From: Paralichthys olivaceus
Lineage: Eukaryota > Chordata > Actinopteri > Pleuronectiformes > Paralichthyidae
Reading direction: 5' to 3'
Length of the DNA: 64,000 bases
NCBI RefSeq assembly: GCF_024713975.1
Contig: NC_091107.1
Span: 20,699,501 to 20,763,500 of the forward strand
Within the stretch, counting starts at the first letter, position 1; each line of letters begins with the position of its first letter. The translations under genes and the position numbers were made by a program. Below, one piece after another: positions 11,032 through 49,400 of the stretch. The notes beneath the pieces were generated by a model that was not told the DNA's origin, ran no database searches, and saw only the letters and a list, made by a program, of their open reading frames with translations.

Positions 11032-11246
11032 TATGTGTGTTTGGATGTGTGTGAGTGTGTGTGTGTGTGCAAGGGGGGTTGTAATGAAAGAAACAGAAGG
11101 AGAAGTCTTTTCTCTCGGGTCCAGCCCCTCACCCCTTCTGTTTTTTTTTTTCTTCAACTATTTCCACCCCTTTGAATTTGCACACGCACGCACACACGCA
11201 TCAACACACACAAAAAAGCACAAGCCTACGCAAACACACCCTCTGT
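7804..11246 (-). other. mark4: Probable mark4 3' UTR and ckm-mark4 spacer
   Basis: Noncoding DNA between the convergent genes. On the - strand, AATAAA signals (TTTATT on +) lie at 10387-10392, 8429-8434, 8404-8409 and 7804-7809, giving possible 3' UTRs of about 0.86, 2.8, 2.85 and 3.4 kb. I cannot say which is used. The part next to the stop holds a long GT/CA repeat (10965-11069), a smaller one (9831-9848) and A/T homopolymer runs. Several 70-148 codon open frames here show no protein features. Confidence 0.5.
10965..11069. repeat. (GT)n microsatellite, CA in mark4 sense
   Basis: Nearly uninterrupted GT for about 65 bp, then broken GT to 11069. It lies about 180 bases after the mark4 stop, so a mark4 transcript would carry it as CA repeats in its 3' UTR. 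Confidence 0.95.
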
Positions 11247-36220
<24,974 letters not shown>

Positions 36221-37149
36221 GTTGCTTTCTTTCTCCCCGTTCCCTGAGTGGCAATCACGGCGCGTGTGCGCGGATGATATTTACAGCAGGCTCCACGCAC
36301 ACAATAATAACATCCGCAGATGAGACCCACCGTCCCGAATCAATCCGCCTCTTCTCCTACCGGCTGAGCCGCGGTCGAGAGGAGACCTCTGCCTGTCATG
36401 GCAGCAGCAACGGACATCTGGAGGGGGTGGGGGGGTGTCCTCAGACGAGCTGCATTTCCACCGTGCACTTTGCAGAAAACACGATCAGCGGTGCAGCAGA
36501 TGCAATGCAATGCAAGTCCCGAGCATCGAAGAAGCGCTAAAATGCGGCGATGTTTGGCCGGAGCCCAGCGTCTCTGTGGCGTCTCTCCACCCCCTGCCTC
36601 ATTTCGCCATACAAAACAAGCAGGGCTGCTCCTGGATGAGGATGATGACCGTCATCTCCGGCTGTCATTAACACTGAGCGACCGACCGGCGTCCTCCTCC
36701 GACCCGCGACGGCAGCGAGGGCCAGCCGCTCCGCTCTGCTGCAGCTCCCGGGGAAACGCGGCTGTCGGTGCGGCGGGGAAAAGGCCGAGGTGTCCACGGA
36801 TCTGTGTCCCGGTCGGTGAGATGCGCACCAGCGTCATCCACAGAGAAGACACCGACACAGCACTTCCGGTCAGTGCTTCGGAAGTAAAAGCCCTGGTGGC
36901 GACCGCGTCATTCACCTGTATGAAACATTGGCTATGGAAACAACAGTCATACATGTCACTCATATTTTTACTTCTCAGTTCATCTGTTTCAGTTCTGTTT
37001 ATTAACATATCTTAGTATTATTATTATTATCATCATTTAATAATGATTGAATGTAATAAATCGTTGTCTACTTAGCTTTAGTTTTTACTCTCGGTCAGAA
37101 AATCAATTCTTTTAACCTTGGAAGATGTTTTTACCTCTGATCATCTTTG

Positions 37150-37825
37150 TGTTAAGTTTGACTTTCTGTTCCCCCACTGCCAGAAAACACCTCAGAAGTA
37201 CAAGCTCACATGTCTTGAATGAACATAGAGCATCAAAATTCTCATCAAACTTTTCCATAGGTCGTATTGATCATGTCCCATATAAATCATCCAGTTCTAA
37301 TGATTAACTTAGTGGCTTTAATAATCTCTGTCAAATGACAGTGGATATCACAGCTCCTATCAAAACGAGGTGTGAGTTAACACCTCTCCATGGGTCGATG
37401 ACAGGTTGCTTGGTCTTAAAAGACTGTGGAGAAAATCAAAAAGGAAGTAGAAAAAGATTAAATTGCATGTCTATATGAAAGACCTCTTGACTTCTTACAA
37501 TAAAAGAGTAAAGAAGACAAGAGCAAATTTTTACTTCCAACTACAAAATATATTCAAAATGAAATCAGTTTTATCTCTCCCTGACCTAGAAAAGCTTACA
37601 TGCCTTAATATTTCCAGTCTGAACTACTGCAATGTCCCTTATACATGACTCAGTCAAACCTTATAACTCATTTGCAGCTTGTTCAAAATGCTGCTGCTCG
37701 GATTTTGGTCTCATATCACGCCCCAAACAAAGTGCTGGTTCATTGTTGGGTTTCCTTATAAATTCTCAGCTCTCGAGCTTAATATGTTAGGATTTTGCAC
37801 TGAAAATTGAACTGAATTGAACCTT
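37150..37825 (+). pseudogene. Decayed L2/Rex-like LINE reverse transcriptase fragment
   Basis: Broken frames read LINE-like pieces: WRKSKRKWKKIKLHVYMKDL and YNKRVKKTRANFYF around 37420-37545 (the linker before RT palm in such elements), then a jump to the RT C-terminal motif DLEKLTCLNISSLNYCN near 37586-37640 and a LVQNAAARI-like remnant at 37680-37710. It ends with GAACTGAATTGAA. Multiple stops and a large internal deletion. Confidence 0.65.
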
Positions 37826-39079
37826 CACCTTTTCATTCGTCATTATGTATTTTGTGAAGCACTTTGTAGCCTTAATATAGGTAAAATAGATATATATATT
37901 GCAAAATAGAAAAGTGCTAACAATCACAGGATAAAAATTTTTTTTTACATAAGGTGAAGAAAGCACTTGGCTGTGGGGGTGAAGCATCAGTGTCCAGACC
38001 TTTTTATATACAGTCTATGGTCAGGACAGATGAGTGCATCACAGTGGATCAATGCCCCAGTTTCCCAATATTACTGTTTTATTGTGGAAACCAAATCTTC
38101 AAACTTCCTGTCTCATCCGTCTAACCCCATGTCACTTGACGCAGTCGAGATGCGCCACATCAGAGATGTGCTGACATGTCCAACACAACACAGCCCACTG
38201 CCGGCTTTAGCCGCGTCTGTGCGTAAATGATCAGAAACTGTCCAAAGATGGCCGAAGTACAGAGCTTCACCATCCACGTCTCTGATTCATCCCGGTGTTC
38301 TCTCTGCCCTCGTATGATCCGGTGCTCACGGTGGATGGTGAGGCACTGCCCTGCACAGAGTGTAGTCTGCACTGTGGCTGCCAAGGTGAAGCAAATCATT
38401 TAAAAAGACAGAGGTGTCAGTCCAAATCAGAGTATCTCTGTAATTCAATCTGCTGAAACAGGACTTAAACCGTGAGAAAATGTCCAATTAGTATTAGATA
38501 GAAGATATTAGTGGAACTCAGTTTAGAGTTGCTCACCCAGCATTCATCCTCTATGCGCTTCATATGCTAACCCATCCTCTTCTCAACACACTGAAAACTG
38601 CATGTAGGCAACCCTCGGATGAACAGGAGCAGCACCATTTCAAATCCCCTCTTTTTCAACCTCTGACATTATGATATTTCCATTGACACATTTGTTTCCA
38701 CTCCGTCCATGTAGTTCTGCCTAGTGTGGACTCACAACGGCCAATCTTGACTTCCAGAGGGTCAAGACTGGCCATATCTCTGGGATATGGCCAACAGAAG
38801 AGAGGTGGACATATCATCACCTCAGGGTGCTGCTGGGATGGATTATATAGGTGGTCGTTCTGAATTTGCATAATCGTTTTACCTCCACTAAGGAAGAGGT
38901 AGAATTTTTCATTGCAATTTCTTTGTTTTGTGGAGGGGTGCTACATGACCCAAAGAAGAACCCATTGGGTTGAATCTCCAGTTAAACAGGCTGACCCAGC
39001 AATTGTTTTCAATTTCTTGCATGATGAAATTGGGAAATTAGCCTTATCAGAGGTATGGACTCTCTAAACGCCCTTCTAT

Positions 39080-39360
39080 TGTGGGTATAAACTCCATCTT
39101 GGGGTGTTCTTATGTGATGATCAGAGGCTAGAGGTCTACACCTGATAATACCCCAACAACTGCCTCTCTGTCTAAGTTTCTGTCAGCCAAATACTCCTTT
39201 GGCCTCCATCTGACAGTCAAAAAGGAGTTTGTTTTTCCACAGTTATCAAAGTGTTCGTTCGTTGTTGGGTTGTAAGGTCCCCACCTTGTAAAATGCCTTG
39301 AGATAATGTATGCTGTGAGTTGGCGCTATACAAATATAATTGACTTGAATAACTAGTCAT
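39080..39360 (+). mobile_element. L2-like LINE 3' tail
   Basis: Shares with the element at 19575-20168 the block TGCCTTGAGATAATGTA, GTGAGTTGGCGCTATACAAA and an ATTGACTTGAA end, preceded by AAAAAGGAGTTTGTTTTTCC. Only the 3' untranslated part remains. Confidence 0.65.
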
Positions 39361-39989
39361 TCACACAGAGGCCTTCTGTTGATGCTCATAGACTTTAGAT
39401 ACTGCTTGGTCTTCTTTTATGTGTTCTCCATGTTCACTCCCCTCACATTCCCAAGAATCCCTACTCTCTCATTTCCACTGCTCCTCTAATAAGTACTGTG
39501 ATCTTCTGCTCAGTCTCCTTGGCAGATCCCTTCACCCCCTCCTCCAGACTTCCTTTAGTTTAAGAGACAGTAACACCACCTTGTCTGATTAGATGGTGTC
39601 GTCCAGCTCCAACTGGGGTTCTCTGTCATCTCAACAGTACACATGAGCAGGAGTGAGCAAATGATAGCCTGACACTGGCAATGCTAGCATGCTGATGTTA
39701 AGCTGGTATAATGTTTACGGTGTTCACCAGGTTAGTTTTGCGTGTTAACAATTGCAAGCTGAGGCTGGAGAGAATGCCATTAGTTTTGCAGCATTGGAAA
39801 AATTTACAATTTTTTCTGGTGATGGTGTTCGAGGACGAGAAAAGTAAAAGGATCTACAGTGTTGTAGGTTTGACTGAAGGAAAGTAGGATCTGCATATTT
39901 CTTAAAATTATCCATAAAATAACGCAGACACTTTGCTGGTGTCAGACGTGCTGGTTTGAGTTTTTCCTGCTGATTTGCTGGGATCTTCA

Positions 39990-40670
39990 CACACGCAGCC
40001 TCTACAGCTTCTACTCAGAATGAAGAGAAGAACCAAAAGCGTCCAGTGAACAGCAGCTCTGTGTTGATGAGAGAGGTCAGAGGAGAATCGTCAGACTGGT
40101 TGGAGATCACAGAAAAGCTTCTGTAACTCAGAAAACCACTCTCACAACAATGGTGAGGTGAAAATCATTGAAATGGAAGATTTACTACAGCAAAGACCGC
40201 GTCAGGTTCCTCTCCTGTCAGCCAAGAAGAGAAATACGTAGCTGCACTGACACAGACTCACCGACACAGGACAGTTGAAGACTGAAAAACAGCCTGGTCT
40301 GTATCTGGATTTCAGGAGTCAGCAACATCAATCCATGGACGTCATATCACTCGGTCATGGCTTATACACATATTGTTGCTGACTATGTGCATCCCACAGT
40401 GTATCATCTTCTAATGGCTTCTTCAGGCAAGTTAATGCTTCATGTCACAAAGCAAAGTGGTTACATGAACATGACAGTGACCTACAGTGACATCCTCAGT
40501 CACCAGATGTGAATCCAGTAGAACCTTGGAATGTAATAGAACAGAAGACTGACAGATGATGAGATCTTGTGAGCTCAATATGCTCGATAATATGATATAA
40601 CCTTTCCCAATAACAGTCGCTCTGACCACCATTTTGATTCAGACCGAAATATTAGAACAATTAATACCAA
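39990..40670 (+). pseudogene. Degenerate Tc1-like DNA transposon
   Basis: Reads as a badly eroded copy of a common teleost Tc1-like element: CAGACTGGTTGGAGATCACA and AACTCAGAAAACCACTCTC near 40095-40150, GTCAGCCAAGAAGAGAAATA near 40220, GACAGTTGAAGACTGAAAAA near 40270, and a DDE-region remnant at 40490-40550 reading QSPDVNPVEPWNVIEQ in pieces. Several hundred internal bases are lost. It is a different family from the copy at 27034. Confidence 0.65.
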
Positions 40671-42995
40671 TTGGTTGCAATGGGATGACTCATTTGGACT
40701 TTTACTGTGTTTTGTAAAGAGTTACGACTGTAAAATAGATAAGAAAATGAAAAGTGTCAAATTAGTTATCAGTCATCGTACATCCAGCTGAGGCGAAATA
40801 ATTGTTGGTGGAAACAGTACAAATAGAACCAAGACCATCAACAAAACTGAGCTGCTTTTTATTTATTATTTAACACTGATGACCAAAGTTTTTGCAATCC
40901 ATACGGTCTGTGTACCAAAGTGATATATTTCAGTTGCACTGGTGGACAAGCCAGGGATCACCAAAGTCAGCAGGGTTCATTCTCTGGGGGATCAAAACAA
41001 GTGTCCATCCGTTCTTCATCACAGTGATGCAAAACTACAATCCAGTATTTCCATCAAGTATTCTCGCTCATTTCCATACAAAGTCCTGGTACAGCCTCCA
41101 CTTCTACTGTTGAACCACACACAGTCCTTTGCCCGACTCAAATAACAGCCATGTGGAAAGACATGTCCAGACCTCTGATGTGGCAATTCAGAGCTATCAA
41201 TTCATCCATCATAAGGGCAATAATATTTCATCAGCTGACCACTAGAAGAGCCATCAAGGAATATATTTCTTTTAATTATTGATTTAACATTTGCCTCCCT
41301 AAACACTATGTTTGTCTCCCTGTTTGCCTCTGTGGTTATTATAAGAGAATTTGAGATAAGGACTAAAAAGTATTGACAAAAATTACAGCTGGAGATGGCA
41401 CCATTGAAAAAAATCTCTAAAACTTCACATTAAGTCCGAGCACTTTGGAAGTGTGCAATCATGACAGATGACTTCCTGTCAGTGCAGTGCGGATATGTGG
41501 CTGGAAGATTCATCAAACAAACTATTTTGCTGTAGAAATGCACAACATCTAAGTGTGTACAAGGAGGAAGCCCTCAGGTTTATGAATGATGAACACAAAT
41601 AACTGGGGTAGAATTTACATGTTATTACAACTGAACTATATATGTATTTCACATTTTATTAATTTAGTCACATTTTTAACAAAAATTGATTCTATTTTAA
41701 GTATTATTTTTCTTTTTTAAGTTTCACTGCATACACATTCCTTGGCCTTCTTTAAAGGACCATTATGTTTGAATAATACTGTGTACATTTTAAAGTTGTC
41801 CAGTATTCACTTGAGTTTGAGTAACAAGTGTGGACACGTAATACTTCACCAAAACCACTAGAGGGAAGCACTCTGCAACTAATGTCAATGACAATGAATT
41901 GTCTGAATGGCTGAGAGTAAAAAAGGGGGGGTGGGGCAATAAAGCAATTAAAACATTAAAATCCATATAGCTTGGTTGGATGCATCAAAGACTGCATCAA
42001 ATACTTCCGCATATGTTGCATATGTTTATATATAAAGTTATATATATATATATAAATGTTGATTGGCCACAATATACATGCAAATATCTTCAGTTCATTT
42101 TTATTTGTATAACCACAACTTACATTATCTCAAGGCATGTTCACCAGTGTTGTTTCTGCGCTGTGATGGATTATAAATCATGACTTAAAGTCCTAAATAG
42201 TGCAAATAATCAAATAACTAGGTAGCAACAGCTTTTTCAAGGATTTGATAGGGGCCTAAAGTAGCTCAAACATCTGGGTAAGCTTTTTAAGCACATGTTT
42301 AATTACTGCAAGTCTGTGGTACATATATAGTCTAGCTTTTAGTTGAGATATATTAATCTAATTTAATATAACCATAATTAAATGGTAAAACCACCTTAAA
42401 ACTTCTGGTTGGAACACGATCTAATAGACACGATGATGAAGATACATATAAACAGACAGTGGAGTCTTGCTGCCCTGTTATGCTATAGCTCTGCAGGCCT
42501 CTAGGTTTCACCGCTGAGCTTTCAGGGTGTGTTTCAGTCATTCAGGTGCCAGGATGCCCTCAGCTGATATTTGTGATGGAGATCAGTCAGCGTTAATGAG
42601 CTGTTGTGTAAAACAGACAGGAGAAAGCACATGGCGCTCATGCTGATGCACTGAAGAATGTGAAAAAGATGAGTGGGTTCACGTGTCAAAGGTGGAACGG
42701 TGTGAGAGGGCAGCTTTGCAGAGCACAGTCAGCAGGAGGCCAGAGAGGATGTGGAGTCAAACTTGGATTCTGGAAGGGGGTTCACTGAAGGGTGACAGAG
42801 TCTGCTGAGGCCTGAGGTCATGTTCACAACACATTTTGGTTGACGGCCACTTTTATATCATTTAAACTCATTTAGGCTGCAGGAAAATATTAATATTGTA
42901 ACAGTCAGATAGATAAAACCCCTTTCTTCCTTTCTGGTCATATGAGGGTGGAAAAAAAGACATGGCTCTGATCCCAGTCTCCCCCATCCAGCATG

Positions 42996-43205
42996 CCAAT
43001 GTGTCCTTAGGCAAGATCCTGAACCTCAAATTGCCCCTGACGGCTGTGCGGCCAGTGTGTGATTGATGTGTGATAGAGAAAGTGCTGCACATACATATGC
43101 TGCATGAATGTGTGTATGAATGGGTGAATGGCAAAACTGTACTGTAAAGCACTTTCAGTGGTCATCAAGACTAGAAAAGTGATATAAAAATACTGAAAAT
43201 GTTTA
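42996..43205 (+). repeat. Dispersed repeat family R1, copy 3
   Basis: Contains TGTGTCCTTAGGCAAGATCC, CCTCAAATTGCCCCTGACGG, TGATAGAGAAAGTGCTGCA, GTGTATGAATGGGTGAATGG and TACTGTAAAGCACTTTCAG. It is about 75-80% like the copy at 50815 by eye. Confidence 0.7.
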
Positions 43206-43521
43206 TGAATATTGAGGAATGGACTGAAAAAAATGTTGCATCAGAAATAGCCTTATTTTCTTGTCTCCTAGCAAATCCTAGTTTTTCTCACACCAACACA
43301 ATCAGCTACGTCTGAGAGAATGATGAAAAACCTTTGATGTCCGTGTTTTAATTCCACATTTAACTTATAATTATCTCTATCCTCACATCCTCTCTACAAT
43401 CTGATTTAATGGAACACAAGAAGTCAGTGAGGATCAGAGCTCCTTTCCATCCCCCTCTAAGAATTTCAGTCCAATGCCAAAAGTGAAAAATAATCATTGA
43501 AAAAACAAATGTATTTCATTA

Positions 43522-43548
43522 TTATATATATATATATATATATATATG
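43522..43548. repeat. (TA)n microsatellite
   Basis: Uninterrupted TA dinucleotides of about 25 bp, directly before a LINE-tail-like segment. Confidence 0.9.
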
Positions 43549-43589
43549 CGATCATCCTGTGCCACTGTAAGTTAGTATGTTTTTCTACA

Positions 43590-43740
43590 AATATTTCCAT
43601 CTGAAGTGAAAGGTGTATATTATTGACATATTCTCTGTATTTGTATTTATTTTAATTTTTTTCTTCAATTTATTCTATCTGCTGCTGTAACAAGTGAATT
43701 TCCCTGGCAGGGGATCAATAAAGTTTCTTATATTATCTTA
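43590..43740 (+). repeat. LINE 3' tail-like sequence
   Basis: CTGCTGTAACAAGTGAATTT, CCCTGGCAGGGGATCAATAA and AGTTTCTTATATTATCTTA resemble the short 3' ends of teleost LINEs whose tails read (G)GATCAATAAAGT..TCTTA. No coding part is attached. Family uncertain. Confidence 0.45.
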
Positions 43741-46370
43741 TTTTTTTCATTTGAATCGAAAATGTCCTGATCTTTTAAACACAGAGTTCATAAAGCAAGG
43801 AGGTGATTGTATTTGTGTGCAGTTTAATATCCATTCATGATGATAATGATAATTGATATTTGAGGATTTTAACACAATAGACAGGTTGTCCTGCAGGTCA
43901 GCATAACCTCCAAACAATGTGGAAACAACACGACCGGCAATCAGATCCAATGAAGTGAATCTCTGGCTCCATGTGGATTCTGGTGCAAGGGTCACATGTG
44001 TTTAACCTTTCTCTCACCTCCTTCAGAGATCAGATAAGCGCTCTTTTGGGGTCTAGTTGTGAGTTTACTCTAAATCCTACACCAGCTTTGAGTTTCCTGC
44101 AACACCTCTTCCTGATGGGGTACAGAACACAACCTGCTTACGTAAATAAGCCGAGGGGAGAAGGCACTAGGAGCCAAAGGTGAGACCCTGTAGCCATATT
44201 TCACAAGAGGAACCATTGTTCAGCTGCAGACTTATTCCTTGCCATGCAAAGTAGTTTCCGCTCTCGCAAATGGCCTGAGCCAGTAAATTTGTTGTTCACA
44301 GTAGGGAACAGACAGCTTACTGGCAGGTAGGAGAGCTCATGACTAAATGAAAGAGGGGTCATGAACACCGGAAATGCTTTTGGTCAGACAGTGCATCACT
44401 TTCGTTCGGTGGCAACAACATAGAATAATATGTTGACACCAAGGAAAATGTTCCAGTGCAGGACGAGACACGGCACGTGATTTAACCAAATACACATTTA
44501 GATCTTTGATTTCACATCACTTTTTTTGTGTCTACGATCATAAGAGACATTTTCTCTTAGTCCGAGACAGAAATCTACACCTCGGTGTCTTTCACATGCA
44601 CCAGTTTTATTTAAATCAACATTCTGGAGGCTATTAAACTGTTTTTTTTATATATCGTCATTAAAAACATGGCAAAATATAATTTCCTTTAATGCTGTTG
44701 ACAGTATTTTGGACAGTATCCAAAATCTATAAAAGAATTTGACTCTAGTACTTCCAAAAAAAAAGCTTCATACAATGTCCAGCTTGTTCTGTATGTATAT
44801 AAATGCATTTATAGCAAATAATGCTTAATTTACACATTTAAGAAAATCCTGAATCTAATAGTATAAAAATTAGTGTCTTGATGTCAACTGAAGGTATTTT
44901 TATTGTGATATACGTTGGTTTAAAAAAATCTAACATTCTACAGAGAGTAGTATTTCAACCCAAAACAAGTTGCTGATTGCTGTAGTGATTGACTGATTCA
45001 TGAATTTATTCCTAAAAACGTCCTGATAGATTTGTGCAAAATGCACAAGACGGATGATTTAAAGTTTTAGTGTTTGACACCTGATAGCATGACCATACTC
45101 AGGTATGTATCAAAACAACAGCTCCTGCCTCGTCCTCCTCTGGAGCTGCTCTGGGCATGTTTGTGTTTGGGGTTAGAACAGAACAGAAATCCCTCCCAGT
45201 GAGTAAAGGTGAGGCCTCTAGGACAGGCCATGGACTTCCCTCACAAACACTCAGCCTCTGAGGATGTCCGTTTGTCCACCCTGTTTTTCCATGAAAAGAT
45301 CTGACAGCACAGTCACTCACTGTCATGCCCACTCTCTCTTCTTTCTGTTGCCTCTCATCTATATTTAGCCATTTGTTTTTGTCAGGTTATTGTGGGAGCT
45401 GCAGTGACTCTATAAGAATACACGATACTCCACTGAGGCTCATCTACAGTGTTTGAAACTGCTCGAACTAAAATACTATAATTGAATAAGACGAAATTGA
45501 GAAAAATAATTTAAAAGTGGCTGTTTATCATTATGATGAATAATCGTAGAAGAGTCTGCAGCCGTGCAAACAGCTTTGAGATAAAATCAACATGACAGTG
45601 TTAAGATTCTGATGCCTGAGCAGGTACAGTTTTATCAGGTTAACTAGTGGTGCAAAGAAATAACATACATCTATTCAACTACTGTATTTATGTACAATAT
45701 TGAGTTATTTTACTTTAGTTATTCAATTTACTTTACATATCTTTTTACCCCACTAGATTTATTTGAAACCTTTAGTCATTTAACATGTATTGTTTTAGAT
45801 TAAACCTACCACAAGCAAATGAAATAATACCAGATTCAAATGTTAATCAGTACAGCAATAATTATTGTTGTCAGGCAATAATGTACATTAATCTATTACA
45901 TATTATCTGAACATACATAATGAGTACTTTTACTTTTGGTACTTAAATTATATTTTGTGATCATTCATCCGTACTTTTCTTATTGAATGCAACGCTTTGT
46001 GAACGAGGCTTCTGCTCCAGCTCTGTAAACTGTGTGGATTTCCTGAGGATCTTCTCTTTCGGAGGAAACATGCATTGAAGTTTGTGTCTGTTTTGGACAC
46101 CCAGCTTCTGTGAGCTGGAGGCTACAGGACTAACTTCTGCAAAGAGTCGCTTGAGACTGAGTCACCAAATTTGGAACAACAAAAATGATATTTTCGATTC
46201 ATCAGGTTAGGGAGGTTCATGCGATATAATTGTTGTGGGATGTTATAAAGATCTATATGATCCTTGATTACAAAAAGGTTCCCCACTTCTGCATTATAGA
46301 CAAGTCAGGGGATCACCAAGATCTGTAGATGTAACTGCCTGAGAACAACCCTGTGAAGATGTTGAATGCA

Positions 46371-46428
46371 GAAATTGGAAAAGTTGCTTTGGATAAAAGC
46401 ATCAGCTAAATGACATGTACTGTAATCT
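46371..46428 (+). repeat. SINE 3'-domain fragment
   Basis: TTGCTTTGGATAAAAGCATC then AGCTAAATGACATGTACTG matches the widespread fish SINE segment usually reading GGATAAAAGCGTCTGCTAAATG. No tRNA-like head was found upstream, so this is a fragment. Confidence 0.55.
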
Positions 46429-49400
46429 TATCATCATAGTTTTCAATATATTTCACATAAAAGTCCCAAGTGTCGACTTGCTGTTGATTCTTAACAGTGT
46501 CAGTTCTGTCAGGCTCCATGTCAGAGGATCACCAGAGTCTGCAGCCTTCATCTAAACAGACCATGACTGTGCACATACCATAATTTGACAAACAGACAGA
46601 CCACCACAGCCCTCAACATGACGTTTGCATGGCTAATGAGGCGAACTGATGGTTTTCTAAGACCATAATTCACTTGGTCTGGAAGTTTTCCATCTTGTCT
46701 ACTGCTGTATCACTGTTTGATTGTCACTGATGCTGTAATGAGGCCAGGTCTGAGAGGCCAGGGGATGTCCACACGTAAATACAGACATTCAGGAGCAACA
46801 AAGTCAACCCCTGTGTTTTTCTCACTATTATATAGATGTCAAAATAGTTTAGACAAAGGAAAACAAATAACTCCACAGGTTGGGATGTTTACAGTGTAAG
46901 TGGCATCAGGCCAGCACAGACCTGAGCAAAATATTTATATCACTGCATCCACCCACAACTGTTATCACTAATCAAATACATCAGCATTTAAAGGAATATA
47001 ACCTGACTTGTGCACATGTTTTGTTGGCCCATTTTAAGACACAGAAATGATTCAAGATATTGTCCAAGTTTATTTTAGATTGCAGTCCCCTGTTTTAGAC
47101 AAAGGTGAACTTCCTCTGCTCCGTCTGTGGCCAAGGTCTGAGAACACTGATTTAATGTCACGGCTGATAACAAACAGGGTGGCGTGTCTGCTCCATCTGA
47201 CCCGGAGTGTGAGCGGGCACCAGCAGGCAGGCAGGGCCGTGCTCCTCCTCATCGCTAAATAAAGATGCACTCGATGGATATGCTGGGATAACATAAATCA
47301 GGATATCCCATCAGGAGTGACGAAGAGCGCCATTGTTTTGGTTCAAGTGGGCAGCCATCCTGACAGACAGCGTACACTGGACATGGGAGAGGACAGGAGG
47401 TTCTGCCTGTTCACTCTTGCCCCGATCGGTCATGTCAGAACAATTCCGTTTATGTGTGGTTACGCAATGTGTTGATTGTCAGGACCACACCTCAACTAAA
47501 ACCAGACAGAGTGAGAGAGACCTCTCTGACCGATACACAGTTTCCAGTTTTCCACTGGATTAAGGTTAGGCTACTTCTCAGTACTTAACATGTGAAGGAC
47601 ATTTTCCACCATGACACTGTACATGAGCTATATCACCTTAGATGTCCCCTAAACTCACACTAATGTTGGCAGAACGGGATGCACCTTTTAAACAGTGCAG
47701 TCTTACATTCCCTTTGTTAGAGCCATTTGTAAAGAGTTTTAAATGTATTGTTTGGCATGTCTGATGTTCTATGGATAAGCAGCTCCATAGTTACATTTCA
47801 TCTTATGGCTTAATTGGGACCAGTTAGGACTGCAGTCAATGCTGGCTTCTGATGGGTTGAGTGCTCGCTATACAATATGCTGCTTGTCCTTTCAGGTAAT
47901 TTAGTTGTACACTACAGACCTTGACACCCTTACTGTACTTACTATGCTTGTGTATTTTGAAATGAAGTATCTGGACTACAGAGCTTTGTTGAAGCACACA
48001 TCAGAGATATATTCAGGACTACAATCTCTTATAAAATTGTGAGAATGCCTGATTAAATGAAGATTAAATAAATGTGATAGAAGAAGATGAAAGTCTTTTT
48101 TTCCTCAAGAGTCTGTTTTTATATATGTACAAATGCTCATTACCTCCTGAATAAAGTAAGGGATGAGAGTTCGTTGTAACTGTGTGAAGGAGAATGACTG
48201 TAAAAAGGTATAATCCTCTAAAAGTGTATTTTGACAGATTGGAAAACGCTTCTTGATTAGACTTGTATGAGAGGATTGATGCCACTCTCAAAACTGTGAC
48301 TTGAATTTTTATTTTTTTTACTTGAGGCTTGACGTGGGAGTCACCTGTGTAGGAAAAACAGTTTTTTTTCCCATAGCCACTTCCTGACAAACACACAGTG
48401 AAGGCAAAATTCTTCAGGAAGTCACTGGGCTAGACCAATAAATATTTTCAGCACATACCTCCCTCTTAAACTACAGGTTTTCATTGTTACATGACTTTTT
48501 GTTTACACATTAAATAGTTAGGATGTAATAAGTTCTAGTAGGAATAGTTCTCACCTTTGACCAGAGTCAGGATGTTCCGTCCAGTTTACCAGTCTTCATG
48601 GTAAGATGAATTTAAAATGTCTGCAGCTTGAGGTAACTTCACAGGTAAAGAAATGATCAATGCTCTCATATGATCTTACCTGCAAGACAGCAAATAGCTG
48701 CAAGTTCTCATGCATTTCCATTTATTTGAAGCCACTTGCAACAAAGCTCCACTGCTAAACATTCGGGTGGAAGTTGTGTCCAGATTACTGCCATGGAGCT
48801 AATGAGGGTGGTGGGTAGGTGCCATTTTGAAAACTCACCTGATGGTGCATTCGAGGATGCTGCGACATCCAAGAATTTTTTCTAATGAAAAAATAATGAA
48901 TTCCAGAGAGGTTAGAGGTGTTAAGACAGTCAAACACAGCAGACAAGCAAAAGTAAAGATACCAGTCTCTTATCTAGAGAGTATTTTACAATACACATTT
49001 TTGGCAGCAATAAAAGAGGTATTTGGAACGTGCACAGGGATAGCTGTGCAAACCATGCTCACCCAGATTTTATTGATTTTTATGTAAGTCATTAGTGACT
49101 TACATAACACCTTTGCTTTAAAGCCGGTGGAGCAGATTTGCAGAGACTAAACTAGGCCAATTGCTTAAACCTGGTGTGTAAGAAATGCCCCTCTTACCTA
49201 CCACACAATGTCCTAATTGTGTAATTTGAAATATACGACATTCTGTATGACGAGCAAACACACCAAGGAGAGAACAACCGTGAAAAGTGCATGACAGCGT
49301 GAACAAAGACAGGGCTCGGCTTGCTTCCGAAAACAAACAGCGAATACAACCAGCTGGATTTTCCATTGCAGAGCTGTGTTAATGAGAGGAAGCAGGGGAG

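Noticed and set aside
36398..37015. 205-codon open frame on the + strand
   Set aside because: Lies in the GC-rich mark4 promoter, where stop codons are rare. No recognisable protein features; direction opposite to mark4.
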